Part shown: one piece after another, positions 45,880 through 56,074 of the stretch
Numbering within the stretch: position 1 is the first letter of the stretch
Layout: every line of letters begins with the position of its first letter
Source: Jaapia argillacea MUCL 33604
Taxonomy: Eukaryota; Basidiomycota; Agaricomycetes; Jaapiales; Jaapiaceae
Length of the DNA: 64,000 bases
Reading direction: 5' to 3'
Assembly (NCBI GenBank): GCA_000697665.1
Contig: KL197718.1
Coordinates: forward strand, 999,099 to 1,063,098
Program-made: the position numbers and the translations under genes
Notes under the pieces: model-generated
The model's database searches: none
What the model was told of the DNA's origin: nothing
Seen by the model: the letters and a program-made list of their open reading frames with translations, nothing else

Positions 45880-47130
45880 GCTCAGAGCACCCGTGGCAGT
45901 AGTTTCAATCAACTTCCAAACCCTGAAGATGGTAGGACAGAAAGGCGATCGAGGATATCCATAAAAAAGTAACGAAAGCCGCCCGGAGCACTCCCGTTTC
46001 CAACATAGTATGTCTTTTCCCTTCAATCGCTACCCTCTTTGACGCTCCTCGTTTTGAAACATATGGGGATCCCCATGTAACACCCCCTCACTCACTTCCA
46101 TTCCAAACTTCACGTCACCCGTCGACTCTGACTCATCCTCAGACGAACCCCCAGCCCAAAACCACCCCCCAAGCCACAGGGATATCGATTCGCCACTGAC
46201 CTCCACGCGATACTCAACGATCGACACAACATATCTCAAATCTTACCTTCGTTACCCCAAGGATATCTTGAATACAGTCTCCAATCCAATCCAATCCAAC
46301 CCTCCCCAACCCAAAGTCGACGCCGCCGCCATCACCACCGCCAAACTTCGCAAGTTCATTTTCAATAATCAAGGACACTTCGATCAATGACAAGACTAGA
46401 GTTCGCAAGGTCAGACATGACTAGACCCCTCTCACACCTAAACATCTTTGTCCTTCTCCATTGCCCACGAGACGAGTGGTCCACTTGTGGTGGACCTCTC
46501 TTAAGCGTTTATGCTCCAAGATTGCGAGAATACGTTTTGTCTCACTCTTTGCTAACTTTCCTCGTCACCTACTATTCCCATTGTCTCTATCCTTCATGCT
46601 CTCCGTCCTTCTTTCTCGTAATTTCTGAACCCGCGTTTTGGATGCGTGGTTGAGGAGTATTTTGGGAGGTTGTATGGTGCAACTTGGGGGCGTGGTTTGG
46701 TCGGGCTATATGCGCAGACCTTGGTCGACTGTATGCGCGTTTCTCGACTGACTGCTGGCACGTGTCTTGGTTGGCTGTCCTCTACCTCTTTCCTTCCTCT
46801 CATCTCCTCCCTTCCCTACCCGATAGACAATACTAACCCAAACCACAGGACCCTCCCACTCTCGCATCAACTCAACACCAACCCATGAACGGGTATACGC
46901 AGACTTTCGGGTGTAAGTGCCTCGTCCAGGTGATGAGGTGAGGGTGGAGATGGAGGGGATTTGCGAGATGTTTAGGAGAAGCTGGGGAAGTCGACCATGG
47001 ATATCCCTGTAGAGACGACCAAAGGCCACCCTCCAGAACTGACGGGGGACAACTCGACAGACCCGAAGAAACCTGCCCACGGGATGTGTGCAGGGACGAT
47101 CACTATTCGCTCTGAGGTTGATTGTTAACA
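45880..47130 (+). pseudogene. decayed CxxC-family gene (exon 2, long intron, exon 3)
   Basis: Collinear with 27925-28990 of the founder. It has AAAGTAACGAAAGCCGCCCG, the CGTCGACTCTGACTCATCC region, GATATCGATTCGCCACTGAC (EYQ segment), TTCATTTTCAATAATCAAGG (SFSIIKD segment), the long intron with TATGCGCGTTTCTCGACTGA, and an exon-3 start (GGGTATACGCAGACTTTCGG) leading to ACGATCACTATTCGCTCTGA. Many frame disruptions are present and the 5' finger exon is missing. It lies 3' of the 44-kb F-box gene, in the same order as at 33.8 kb. Confidence 0.75.
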
Positions 47131-48210
47131 CTCTTTGAATTCGAGCGCTGAGCGAGGTCCTTATTGAGTTTCGACATCCTTTGGTTGGGATGTGGCGGGC
47201 AGAGGAGTTGGAGGGTGTAAGGTGAACGGGTGCCGACGAAACACGCCGCGCTCATCACCACTCCACATCGACCTACCACACCGGATTGTGGAGAAACAAT
47301 CGCGTCTAGAGTCGAACTTCATTCTTTGCGCTGTTTGCATACGCCCGGAGAAGGGGCAGATCGAGGTGTTGTCATTATTGGGTGGGAGGTGTTGGGAGGT
47401 TTATTTCGACGAAAGGTTATCCTAAGGATCCGACCTGGCGAGAGATGGTCCCACAGAGCCGATGGAAGACTTCCTTAGGGAGCCGACGAAACGTACCGGG
47501 TTTATCACCACTCGGTACGCCTTACGAAACCGGATTGTGAAGAAGCATCGCGTCTAGAGCCCTTTGAAACCTCGCATTCGCCAGAAGGTCATTGTTGGGG
47601 TCCGATATCCTTTGATGTAGACTGAGTTGGGCGGGAGGAGCGGTTGGGTATGAGTGGTTGGGGGGTGTTTGGGGTTTTTTGTGAGGAAGCGTTGGGCACC
47701 ACTTGAGAGGAGGGCTAGAGGTGACTCATGCCCCCGGGTTATAACCCCCTGGAGCCCACGAACGACGCACCCTTAGACTGGACTCGTCACCACTGGACAT
47801 CAACTTGCCGGAACGAATATTTGGAGGAGCCGTCACTCTCTGGCGGAGCTCGACACTTCGCACTGTTTGAATTTGAGGGCTTTGCATCCCACGAACGCGG
47901 GAGCGTTCGTACCCACCGAACTTGGGGCTTCGCGCCCTTCAAATTGAGGGGAGGGGGAGGTGGGGCTTTGGTTTTGGTTTTGGGGCATGAGGTTATTTTT
48001 GAGGTTCGACATCGTTTGGTTGGGATGAAGTTGAGGCGGAGGAGTTGGGAGATGGTGTTGGAGAGGAGGGCTTGGGGAGGTTTATGCCGAAGACAGCCCC
48101 CTCAGGACCAGACTCGTCGTTGCCGAGATTGACTTGACAAACCGAACATGTGGAGGAACGAAATGTATTCGGTTCAGAGAAACCAGGGGACGTAATTGGT
48201 TGGGTTGGAG
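47131..48210 (+). repeat. decayed last-exon array, part 6
   Basis: Landmarks at about 47285 (GATTGTGGAGAAACAATCGC), 47535, 47820 (GGAGGAGCCGTCACTCTCTG) and 48150 (CATGTGGAGGAACGAAATG), with GCATGAGGTTATTTTTGAGG at about 47985 for the GQKVVVE codons. Several units keep phrases of GACGAA(A/C)G(G/C), from the PTKGDPPQ repeats. Confidence 0.65.
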
Positions 48211-48586
48211 GTGTTGGGAGTCGGTTTGTGCTGTTCTCTTCTGATTGATTTCGTGCTGCTTTGGTGGCAATTTTGTCTGCTGCGACCTCCTCGATGATGT
48301 ACACCTACGAATTTTCACAAGTTTGGGAAGCTGAACGTCGCTCACCCAACTCAGCAGTTATCAATGGTGCATGTCACAACGTGACGGTGATACGGGGCTG
48401 CACGATCTTTCCCCCTGCACTCACAATCGCAAGCGATCTAGGTACGATTACAAGTCACTTTCCGTCGCAGTATTTGTTTACATCCCAGGCTCCTCCGTTT
48501 TGTCTTATTCGCGTCCCCACTGTAGCTGACCCTTTCCGCTCACAAAACCACCATCTTCCACTTTCGTTCTGTCGATTCAGTTCATA

Positions 48587-50258
48587 ATGCCTTCTCGTGA
48601 GCCACCAATGCACATTCTATGATTCTCAGATATTCAGACAAATCCTGCTAACAGATGTTTTCCCTCACGAAGAGACTTTGGCGTTGCTCCGCGAAGCTTC
48701 TCGTTTGAATGCATCGTCCATGATCCAGAACATGGATCTTCTCCAGGAGCAGCTCGGCGCCGAAGAAGATATCGTTACTCTTGAGGCTCATATACGCGAG
48801 CTTCAGGAGAGACTACAAACCCTCAATCGAGACTTAGCTGGAGCGCGCATGCGGAAAGTGCTGGCCAATTCGCTCGCAGCATCTCCCATCCGCAAACTCC
48901 CTCCTGAGGTCCTTGCTAGGATCTTTACGGCAGCCAGGGCTCATACGATCAAGCGCCGTACCGACGTGCTCGATCCATTTCTCCAAGTCTGCTGGCATTG
49001 GAGACAGGTGGCTTTGAATCCAGCCATTTGGTCCTCCATTAATGTGGAATACTATATCGTTGACGAGGACCCTGCCATGCTGGTGTCAGCCTTAGGTCAC
49101 CTCCTCCAGCGATCTAATGATACCCGTTTGGTCGTCACCGTGGAGATCCCACTCCATTGGCATACATCCCAGAACGCCACCGTCTTCAGCGTCTTTTGTC
49201 CACATGTTCATCAGCTTGGAAGTGCTCTCCTTCGAAATATGCGACATTCGGATGATATGGCCGTCCTCCTCCGCTCTATGGCGAGTGGGAGTCCGAGACT
49301 GGAATCTCTCGCGTTGAGCCAGTGGGAGCATCAAGTAGACATGGCGGAATCGTTGCAGGATATTCAATCCTTCGTAGCTCCACGCCTTCGAACCCTTTCA
49401 CTGTATCAGGGATGGCATCCCAGCTGGCTGCCTTTCCCGTGGTCCCAGTTGACGCACCTCCGATTCGGAGACGACAGGGCCACATTTTACTCGGTGGACA
49501 ACTGCTTTGATTCGCTCCGGCAGTGTGTCCAGCTCACTCACTGTTGGATATACTGCCGATCCGTGAATATTCCATTGGTTGTCTTTGGAATAGACCCATC
49601 TACTGAACCTCATCCACCCTCCATGAGCAAAAATCCCATCATTCTCCCCAAGCTTCATTTCCTCTCAGTAGTCTTCACACACGACGATCACCTCTTCTTC
49701 GAAAGGCTTCATGCACCGTGTCTCACGGAGCTGAAATATATTCCTCTCGGTGGACCTGAGACGATGATAGGTTTCAAAAGCTGGCTCATGTCGTCTTCGT
49801 GCCCTCTCAAAGAACTTATCGTGGACCTCCAGAGGGAATGGATGGAGTTCCTGGATTTACTTCCTACAGTTGTACACCTTCATTTCAACACAGATCTTAC
49901 TGTACATCCTGAAGATCGAGCAGTCCTCGAAGCCCTCCACCTATCCCAAGGTGGCCCTAATGGCTATTTCATGCCTCGGATACAAACCCTTTCGTTTGTA
50001 TTCCGCGACATGTCTCATGAAGTCCTGTCTCTTGAGGAGAAAGTGGATGCGGCGATTTCCCTCATCATTTCCCGATGTTCTCCGCTCTTGACTGAACAGC
50101 CACCCACTTCCACTTCGCAAGATGTGATCTCGCCACTGCGCCATGCGCATCTTAGTATACCTGATTCCCCGGGACTTCAGGAGTACATCGAAGCACGTCT
50201 CGCAGATTGCCTGGCTGCAGGCCTCAGAGTGCATATAGAGGTCGTGCCGACATGTTGA
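48587..50258 (+). CDS. F-box protein, tandem family, 48-kb copy (intact)
   Basis: Exon 1 48587-48596, 58-bp intron ending CTGCTAACAG, exon 2 48655-50258; 537 residues. It begins MPSHVFPHEETLALLREASR and has a coiled coil (EEDIVTLEAHIRELQERLQT), the F-box (IRKLPPEVLARIFTAARAHT) and QVCWHWRQVALNPAIWSSIN. The leucine-rich remainder has LTHCWIYCRSVNIPLVVFG and ends RVHIEVVPTC. It is closest to the 35-kb copy (shared SALGHLLQRSNDTRLVVTVE) rather than to the adjacent 44-kb copy. This suggests that block duplication, or exchange between units, has shaped the family. No lesion is seen. Confidence 0.85.
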
Positions 50259-51039
50259 TTGGACCGTTCCACAGGTGCTTTTATCGGAATTACTCTCTAC
50301 TCCGCGTCGCAGTTGCCCTCGTCGACATGCCTTCCGTCCTCCGTCATGCCTGGCGCACGATGTTTCTATCTAGTTTGTATGACTAGGAAGTACACGTCAT
50401 GTGTAACTTAACGATCCATCGTGCTTCTGGCAGTTGTCTGAATATCTGAAGATTTGAATTCTGTTTGAGTCGAATATTAATGAGTCGATCTTGAGTGCGT
50501 CTAAGTCTGTTGGCAGTGCCGTGGATTGGCATCGCACTGGCTTGCTTGCATACATACGTCATACTTTCAACAAACTCCCTCTTCCGAACCTTACCCTTCA
50601 AATCGTCCCTACTCAAGGATTGATCAATGAAATAATATTCCTGAACCCTCGACGCTCTCGCCGCCCGGCAATCTTGCCACTTGATTCATCGAAGCAGTGA
50701 AACTTGGGAGTGCTGTGTCGCTGGTGACGATCATGATGTACATGTCACGACTGCTTCCTTGCTTCCTGTCGTCCACCATCGTATCTGCTACCCATCAAGG
50801 TAGGATCACGGGGATTATGTTCGAGTGGATCTCCCTGATCTCACTTTCATCACACAGACCTATCTAGCGCACGCGATCTATCGACCAGGCTGGAGCCATC
50901 GACTTGACGTCTTGTTGACGTCCCTTCACTCTCACTCGGCTTCGAGCGGGCCAACAACTTTGTGCTCATACGACGTCTTCCCGTGAGTGTCCACAACTCT
51001 GTACTCATCAGGACTCACCAGACGGCTCTTGCAGAGATT
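50259..51039. other. intergenic, no gene recognised
   Basis: Contains the 3' flank of the 48-kb gene and the 5' flank of the 51-kb gene. No CxxC remnant or last-exon array is present here, unlike the four preceding units. ACGTCTTCCCGTGAGTG at about 50973 corresponds to the conserved first exon plus donor, but without its ATG. Confidence 0.4.
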
Positions 51040-52683
51040 ATGCCTCCCTCAGAATCCCTGACTCTTCTCCGAGAAGCCTCTCGTTCAAATTCTGCAACCA
51101 TCCTCCAGGAGATAGATCTCGCGGAAGAGCAGCATCGGGCTGACAAAGATATTAGCGCCCTTGAAGATCAGATAAAAGAGCTCCAGCAGCGATTGCTTAC
51201 GTCCACTGGAGAGTTAGAGGAGGCTAAGATGCGGAAGGCGCTCGCCAATTCACTATCAGCTTCTCCCATCCGAAAGCTCCCTCCCGAAATTCTTTCCAGG
51301 ATTTTTCAGATGGCGAGGAAAGTCAGGATCAAGAATCCTGTTGACGTTTTGGACTCTTTCCTTGAGGTATCCTGGCATTGGAGGCGGGTGGCATTGAATC
51401 CAACCATATGGTCCAACGTCGGTGTGCAGTACTACCAACACAGCGGTGACAATTCCCACGGCGAGGGCCCATTCACTCTAGTTTCAGCTTTACGCATCAT
51501 CCTCACTCGTTCGAATGATACTCGGTTATCTGTCTCCGCCGATATCCTACCTCATCACCCGACGGTGTCCTGCCTGGACGCGAACGTTTTCAGTGTCTTC
51601 TGCTCCCACGTCCTTCGGCTGGGAGATGTCCGCATTCTAAACAGAAGACACTGGGATGATCTAGTGGTGCTTCTCCGCGTAATGGCAGGTGGTAGTCAGA
51701 GACTTGAGACACTTTCACTCAGTCAATGGGAAGAAATGCCCACGCCGGAATCATTGAGCGACATTACGACATTCATAGCACCCCAGCTTCAGTCCGTTGC
51801 TCTCCATATGGCGTGGCATCCCGACTGGTTAGCTTTACCGTGGTCACAGTTGACGCATCTCCGACTTGGAGACCGAGACGTGGTGCCGGCATGTTACTCC
51901 CTGGCCAGTTGCTTTCCCGTACTAAGGCAGTGTACCGAGCTCACACACTGCTGGGTTCACTGCGTCGACCCCTCCCCTCCATCTCCCCAAGACGACTCGC
52001 CATTCATTCCCCAAACACCCATCTTGCTACCCAAACTTCGTTTCCTATCCGTAACTATGACTCCTGGTCATCACCTCTTCTTTGAAAGACTCGAGGCCCC
52101 GCACCTCACGGAGCTTGCCTATACTCAAGCTCATAGTAGCACCGAGTCAATGGTCACCTTCAAAAATTGGATCATTTCATCCTCGTCTATTCTCGATCGG
52201 CTTATCGTGGACGTGCAGAGGGAATGGATACGTGTCCTCGATTGTATTTCCACGGTAACCGACCTTCATCTCGACATCTCTGTCCCGCTACTTCCTGAAG
52301 ACAGAAAAGTCCTCGAGGCTCTTCACTTATCTCAGGATAGCCACAGCACCCGTTACATGTCTCGTCTCCAGAATCTCACCTTCGCATTCTTTGACCCACG
52401 CCAAAATACCCCAGCTGTTCGGGGGGAAGTGGATGCAGCTATCTCTCTGGTCATTTCCCGATGCTCCAGAGCATCCTCAACTTCATCAACCGATCTTCCC
52501 TCTCTTCTACACCACTGTTGTTTCAGAATCCCTAGCACAGACTTCCAAGACCTGAGGCAACAAATTGAAGCTGGCCTCGCAGACTGCGTGGCCGAGGGTC
52601 TTGACCTTCATGTCGAAATCCAGCCATCGGTAAGTCTTTCCCGTCCCACTTCGGCACAGACACTGAATACGCTGCTCCAATAG
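51040..52683 (+). CDS. F-box protein, tandem family, divergent 51-kb copy
   Basis: Start chosen at the Met of MPPSESLTLLREASRSN (51040); the frame is open upstream to a Met at 50962, but that part matches the intron of the relatives. About 547 residues. Coiled coil (ADKDISALEDQIKELQQRLL) at about residues 30-65, F-box IRKLPPEILSRIFQMARKV at about 78, then FLEVSWHWRRVALNPTIWSN and a leucine-rich region with LTHCWVHCVDPS and LPKLRFLSVTMTPGHHLFF. The IISSSSILDRLIVDVQREWI segment links it to copies A-C at 6-27 kb as well as to the 32-48 kb set, so it may resemble the ancestor. The frame is intact; the substrate is unknown. Confidence 0.85.
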   Translation: MPPSESLTLLREASRSNSATILQEIDLAEEQHRADKDISALEDQIKELQQRLLTSTGELEEAKMRKALANSLSASPIRKLPPEILSRIFQMARKVRIKNPVDVLDSFLEVSWHWRRVALNPTIWSNVGVQYYQHSGDNSHGEGPFTLVSALRIILTRSNDTRLSVSADILPHHPTVSCLDANVFSVFCSHVLRLGDVRILNRRHWDDLVVLLRVMAGGSQRLETLSLSQWEEMPTPESLSDITTFIAPQLQSVALHMAWHPDWLALPWSQLTHLRLGDRDVVPACYSLASCFPVLRQCTELTHCWVHCVDPSPPSPQDDSPFIPQTPILLPKLRFLSVTMTPGHHLFFERLEAPHLTELAYTQAHSSTESMVTFKNWIISSSSILDRLIVDVQREWIRVLDCISTVTDLHLDISVPLLPEDRKVLEALHLSQDSHSTRYMSRLQNLTFAFFDPRQNTPAVRGEVDAAISLVISRCSRASSTSSTDLPSLLHHCCFRIPSTDFQDLRQQIEAGLADCVAEGLDLHVEIQPSVSLSRPTSAQTLNTLLQ

Positions 52684-52813
52684 AAAAGTGAATTTATGTT
52701 TTATAAAGTGAATGGGTCGACGAAGAGGGAATTGTAAGTAAATCAAGGATGTGTCTGTCTCGTGAGGATCATCTCAACTCAATATCATACCATGCAAAGC
52801 ACCGGCCCCTTGG

Positions 52814-53938
52814 TCACGATTTCGTTGTATGACTAACCCTCACGACCACCTTCTGCCCCCAGATGTTCAGCGGATGACTGGAGTCGTGCTGAGAAGAGAT
52901 CGAGATTGTCCCGCCACAACGTCCTTTCCCCGATACAGATCCCGGAGTGTTGTGCCCTGGGGAAGTCTTGGCGCATCTGAACGTCTTCTCGTAGTATCCT
53001 GGTCTCGATTCAGGATTCTGAGAGTTCGAACTGCAAGGAAGGAACTAATCAGTGGTGATACTGAGGGTACTGGAGTCCGACGCACTCAACGGGAATGACC
53101 TTCAGCTCTTTTGACACCAACTCTACTCGCATCTTGTTGCCGATCTTGGGGTCACGCACGATAGAGTAAGTACCCTGAAAGTCAAGTGAGAGATCCGCCT
53201 CGGCTTCGCTTTCGCTTTCGTCGGCATACGTTCCGTCCGTTGAACAAGAATGGAGGAACAAGAATTTCGAAATCGTTTGGACCATCTTTTCGGGGGTTTG
53301 GTATTCCAGAGGTGCTGTCGAATCTGTTGTGGGTAATTGATAGGATGTATCCTAGTGGCGTAGCAGACGAGATCAAAAATATCAGTCTTGTGCCATGGAT
53401 TGACTCGGAGATATTAACAAAAGACACGCACATTAACACGAGAAGAGGGCTCCTCTTCGCCGATCTTCTCTCTGATCCTCGCTATCTTCCTGACCAAACC
53501 ACCCTCTACCTCGGTCTCCGCTTTCCATTTCTTAGTCGTTCGGACCCCTCCATCTTTATCTGACTTCTCTGTGGCCTTCGCCTCCTTTTCCTTGTTCATC
53601 GTCCACCTATCCAAGATATTGGGCTTCCTCTTTGGCGTCAAGTCCTTCTCCGAATCCTTCTTTATACATGTATCGCAGCGAGGTTGGTAGCCACCCTTGA
53701 TGGCAACTGCAGGCTTTCCTTCTCGTCTAATATCGAAGACTTCGGCACATCCACCGCACCTTTTGAGGATTGGAGTACGAATAGGCTTCTCCTTCGAGGT
53801 CTTGGTAGACGCAACGGGAGTAGACTTCAGGGCGGATGCGACTGAGAGGCGGGGACGCGATGGTCCGGCGGAAGTCGTGGTCTGTTTAGTGTTAGCAGAA
53901 GCCAGATAGTCACTCAGTAAACGAAATTTAGGAGCCAT
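52814..53938 (-). CDS. CxxC/GQKV-family protein, tandem member 1
   Basis: Exons 53938-53440, 53323-53071 and 53030-52814 join in phase to 322 residues. Residues 1-60 are Ser/Thr-rich and basic (PRLSVASALKSTPVASTKTS). The paired-Cys motif runs CGGCAEVFDIRREG to PRCDTCIKKD. A lysine-rich stretch (KRKPNILDRWTMNKEKEAKA) follows. Exon 2 carries LEYQTPEKMVQTISKFLFLH, an acidic ESESEAEAD run, FQGTYSIVRDPKIGNKMRVE and SKELKVIPVE. Exon 3 carries PGYYEKTFRC, RCGGTISISSQHDSSHPL and GQKVVVRVSH. The order equals that of the 27-kb gene. The last intron is only 40 bp but is placed as in the neighbour gene. Unrecognised family; possibly nuclear and zinc-binding. Confidence 0.7.
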
Positions 53939-54527
53939 AGGGAGGAGCGGTGGCTGGGAGGAAAATGTGGTGTTTGACGTGGACAGTGAAAACAGAAAGA
54001 AACTGCGACGCTATGGAAGATCGCAAACGCCACTCATGAATTACAATTATCTTTATCCTGGACATCGCTACGAGACATGCCTGTTCTCCATAACTACGAG
54101 ATTTCGGATTTACCACAAGCCTATGTACGCCCTAAGCGGTGGCAAGGGTCCAATATTCACAAACAAAAAATCGGAGCGAAAGCCCAGCAAAAGACTGCAT
54201 TCCCAATCCTCAGTCATCCCACTCGACCGTTATCCCATCCAAATCACTGATCATAGATCCATGTATCACGGTAAACCTTCTTACCTTCCATCCAGGCGAA
54301 GAATCAGAAGATGAGCGAAATTGTCGTGAGCGTCACGTTCACGTGCATTGTGACACCGACGCGGCGGGCGTGGACGAGGATCATCTGCCAATCGTTTTCT
54401 CTAGGATATCTACAAGCAAACTCCCTTTTGGAAAGCTCAGAACAGTAATTTCACCGTGAAACTAGATAATAGACTCACCACGAGTTTGAGTTAAACCCCG
54501 ATCGGCATTAACTTGTGAAACATTTCA
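53939..54527. other. intergenic between the two CxxC tandem members
   Basis: 5' flank of the 53-kb gene and 3' flank of the 55-kb gene. Plus-strand open frames here resemble nothing and are not conserved. Confidence 0.4.
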
Positions 54528-55912
54528 CTACGTGGCAGGATGCGAGATCCTTACAACAACCGTCTGTCCCCAGAACCCGAGTGGATGACTAGAATCATGT
54601 TGAGAAGAGATCGAGATTATCGCGTCACACTCTATACCCTTCGGGCTCCCAGATTTCGAACCCGACGCACGGTCTGCCAGGGGAGCATTGGAGCATTTGA
54701 AAGTCTTCTCAAAATATCCTGGCTTGGAGGCAGGGTTGAGAGATTTCGATCTGCAAGAGCAAGAACTTGAAATTCAGCTGCGGCTGGGGGAAGAACAACA
54801 GTAATCTGACGGACGCGATTGGAATGACCTTCAAGTCATTTGAAACCATCCAGACCCGCTCCTTGTTTCCCACTTTGGGCTCACTCACGATCGAGTAGGT
54901 CCCGGAAAAGCCGACTCGAGTAGTTTTACTAGCAAGATGTCGTTGTCCATCCGCAAGACAAGAATGCTCGAGGAGATAGTTCGAGGCATCTCGTAACAGT
55001 ATTTCGGACGTTTGATACTCGATAGGCGTTATGAAGTTTGAAATCGTTGGAGGGTGGGACGTCGACTAATAGTGTAAATAAGTACGTTGGTTGGGAGGAT
55101 ATGCCTGAGGAAGTGGTGCATACGTGCGATGAGGTCCCCTTGGGCGAAATATTTGCCCTCAGCTTGGCGATCTTCTTCGTCAACTCGCTCTCCGTCTCGC
55201 TGTCTGCCTTCCGTTTCTTGCTGATCCCCAGGTCAATGCTCGTTGCCTTCGCCATCTCGGCATTCTTACTCTGCCCCCTCTTCTTCCTATCACTCTCCTC
55301 TTTCGTTTTCTGCGTCTCTCTCGCCTTTTGGGCTTCCTTTGCCCTTTTGGCCTCCTTCGCCTTTGCTTTGGCCTTCTCCGCCTCCTTCATCTTCTCCCTC
55401 TTCTCCTTCTCCCGTTTCTCCTTCTCCAGCTTCTCTTTCTCCTCGCGAAACATTGCTATTTCAGTCGCATAGTCCAAGCCCTTGGGGATAAAGAGCATAT
55501 CACATGTATTAGACCCAATATCCCACACCGTATAGCACTCCATCTCCTCTCCATCATCATACTCATCCTCTACATCTTCGTCGAACACAATTTCGATACA
55601 TTCCTCACAGATCGGCTCGTTGAGATATGCATCCTGGTCCATTTCCAACCATCTCTTAGATTTGGGTATGGTGAGAAGGTTGAAGGGGTCGCCACAGCGG
55701 GCGCAGTATTGGAGAACTGGAGTGCGACGAGATTTCGTACTCGTAGAAGGTTTGGTGACGGCAGCCAGTCGGGTCCCAGCGACGCGGTCGGTAGCTCTTC
55801 CGGTCTGTGCAGTAGACGCGACGGGCATACGACCACGCGAAGGTTTTGAAACGGAGGATTTACCAGAATCGCCATTGGTGACAGTGTTCGAGGAGCGGGA
55901 ATTCAAAGCCAT
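54528..55912 (-). CDS. CxxC/GQKV-family protein, tandem member 2
   Basis: Exons 55912-55134 region to 55124, 55065-54800 and 54750-54528 give 425 residues in phase. The start is MALNSRSSNTV; an upstream in-frame Met lies at 55945. The paired-Cys motif runs CARCGDPFNLLTIPKSKRW to CEECIEIVFD, with acidic residues after it. A long charged helix (EKEKREKEKREKMKEAEKAK) of about 80 residues predicts a coiled coil or single alpha-helix and is larger than in the neighbours. Exon 2 has IEYQTSEILLRDASNYLLEH, FSGTYSIVSEPKVGNKERVW and NDLKVIPIA; exon 3 has PGYFEKTFKC, ISISSQHDSSHPLGFWGQTV and VVRISHPAT. The CGGT of the sister genes reads CDAI here. It is a tandem paralogue of the 53-kb gene; function unknown. 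Confidence 0.7.
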
Positions 55913-56074
55913 GGTAGGAGGATGCGTGTACTTGAACAAGTTCAACCTGAAATGCCACTTCTTCCGACACGTGGTGTTGATTGCCCATTATTCTGATCCC
56001 TCGCATGAGTCGCATCCGCCGGAATGACTATTGTCGAATGTCCAAGATACGCTACTATACTTACAATAACTCCC

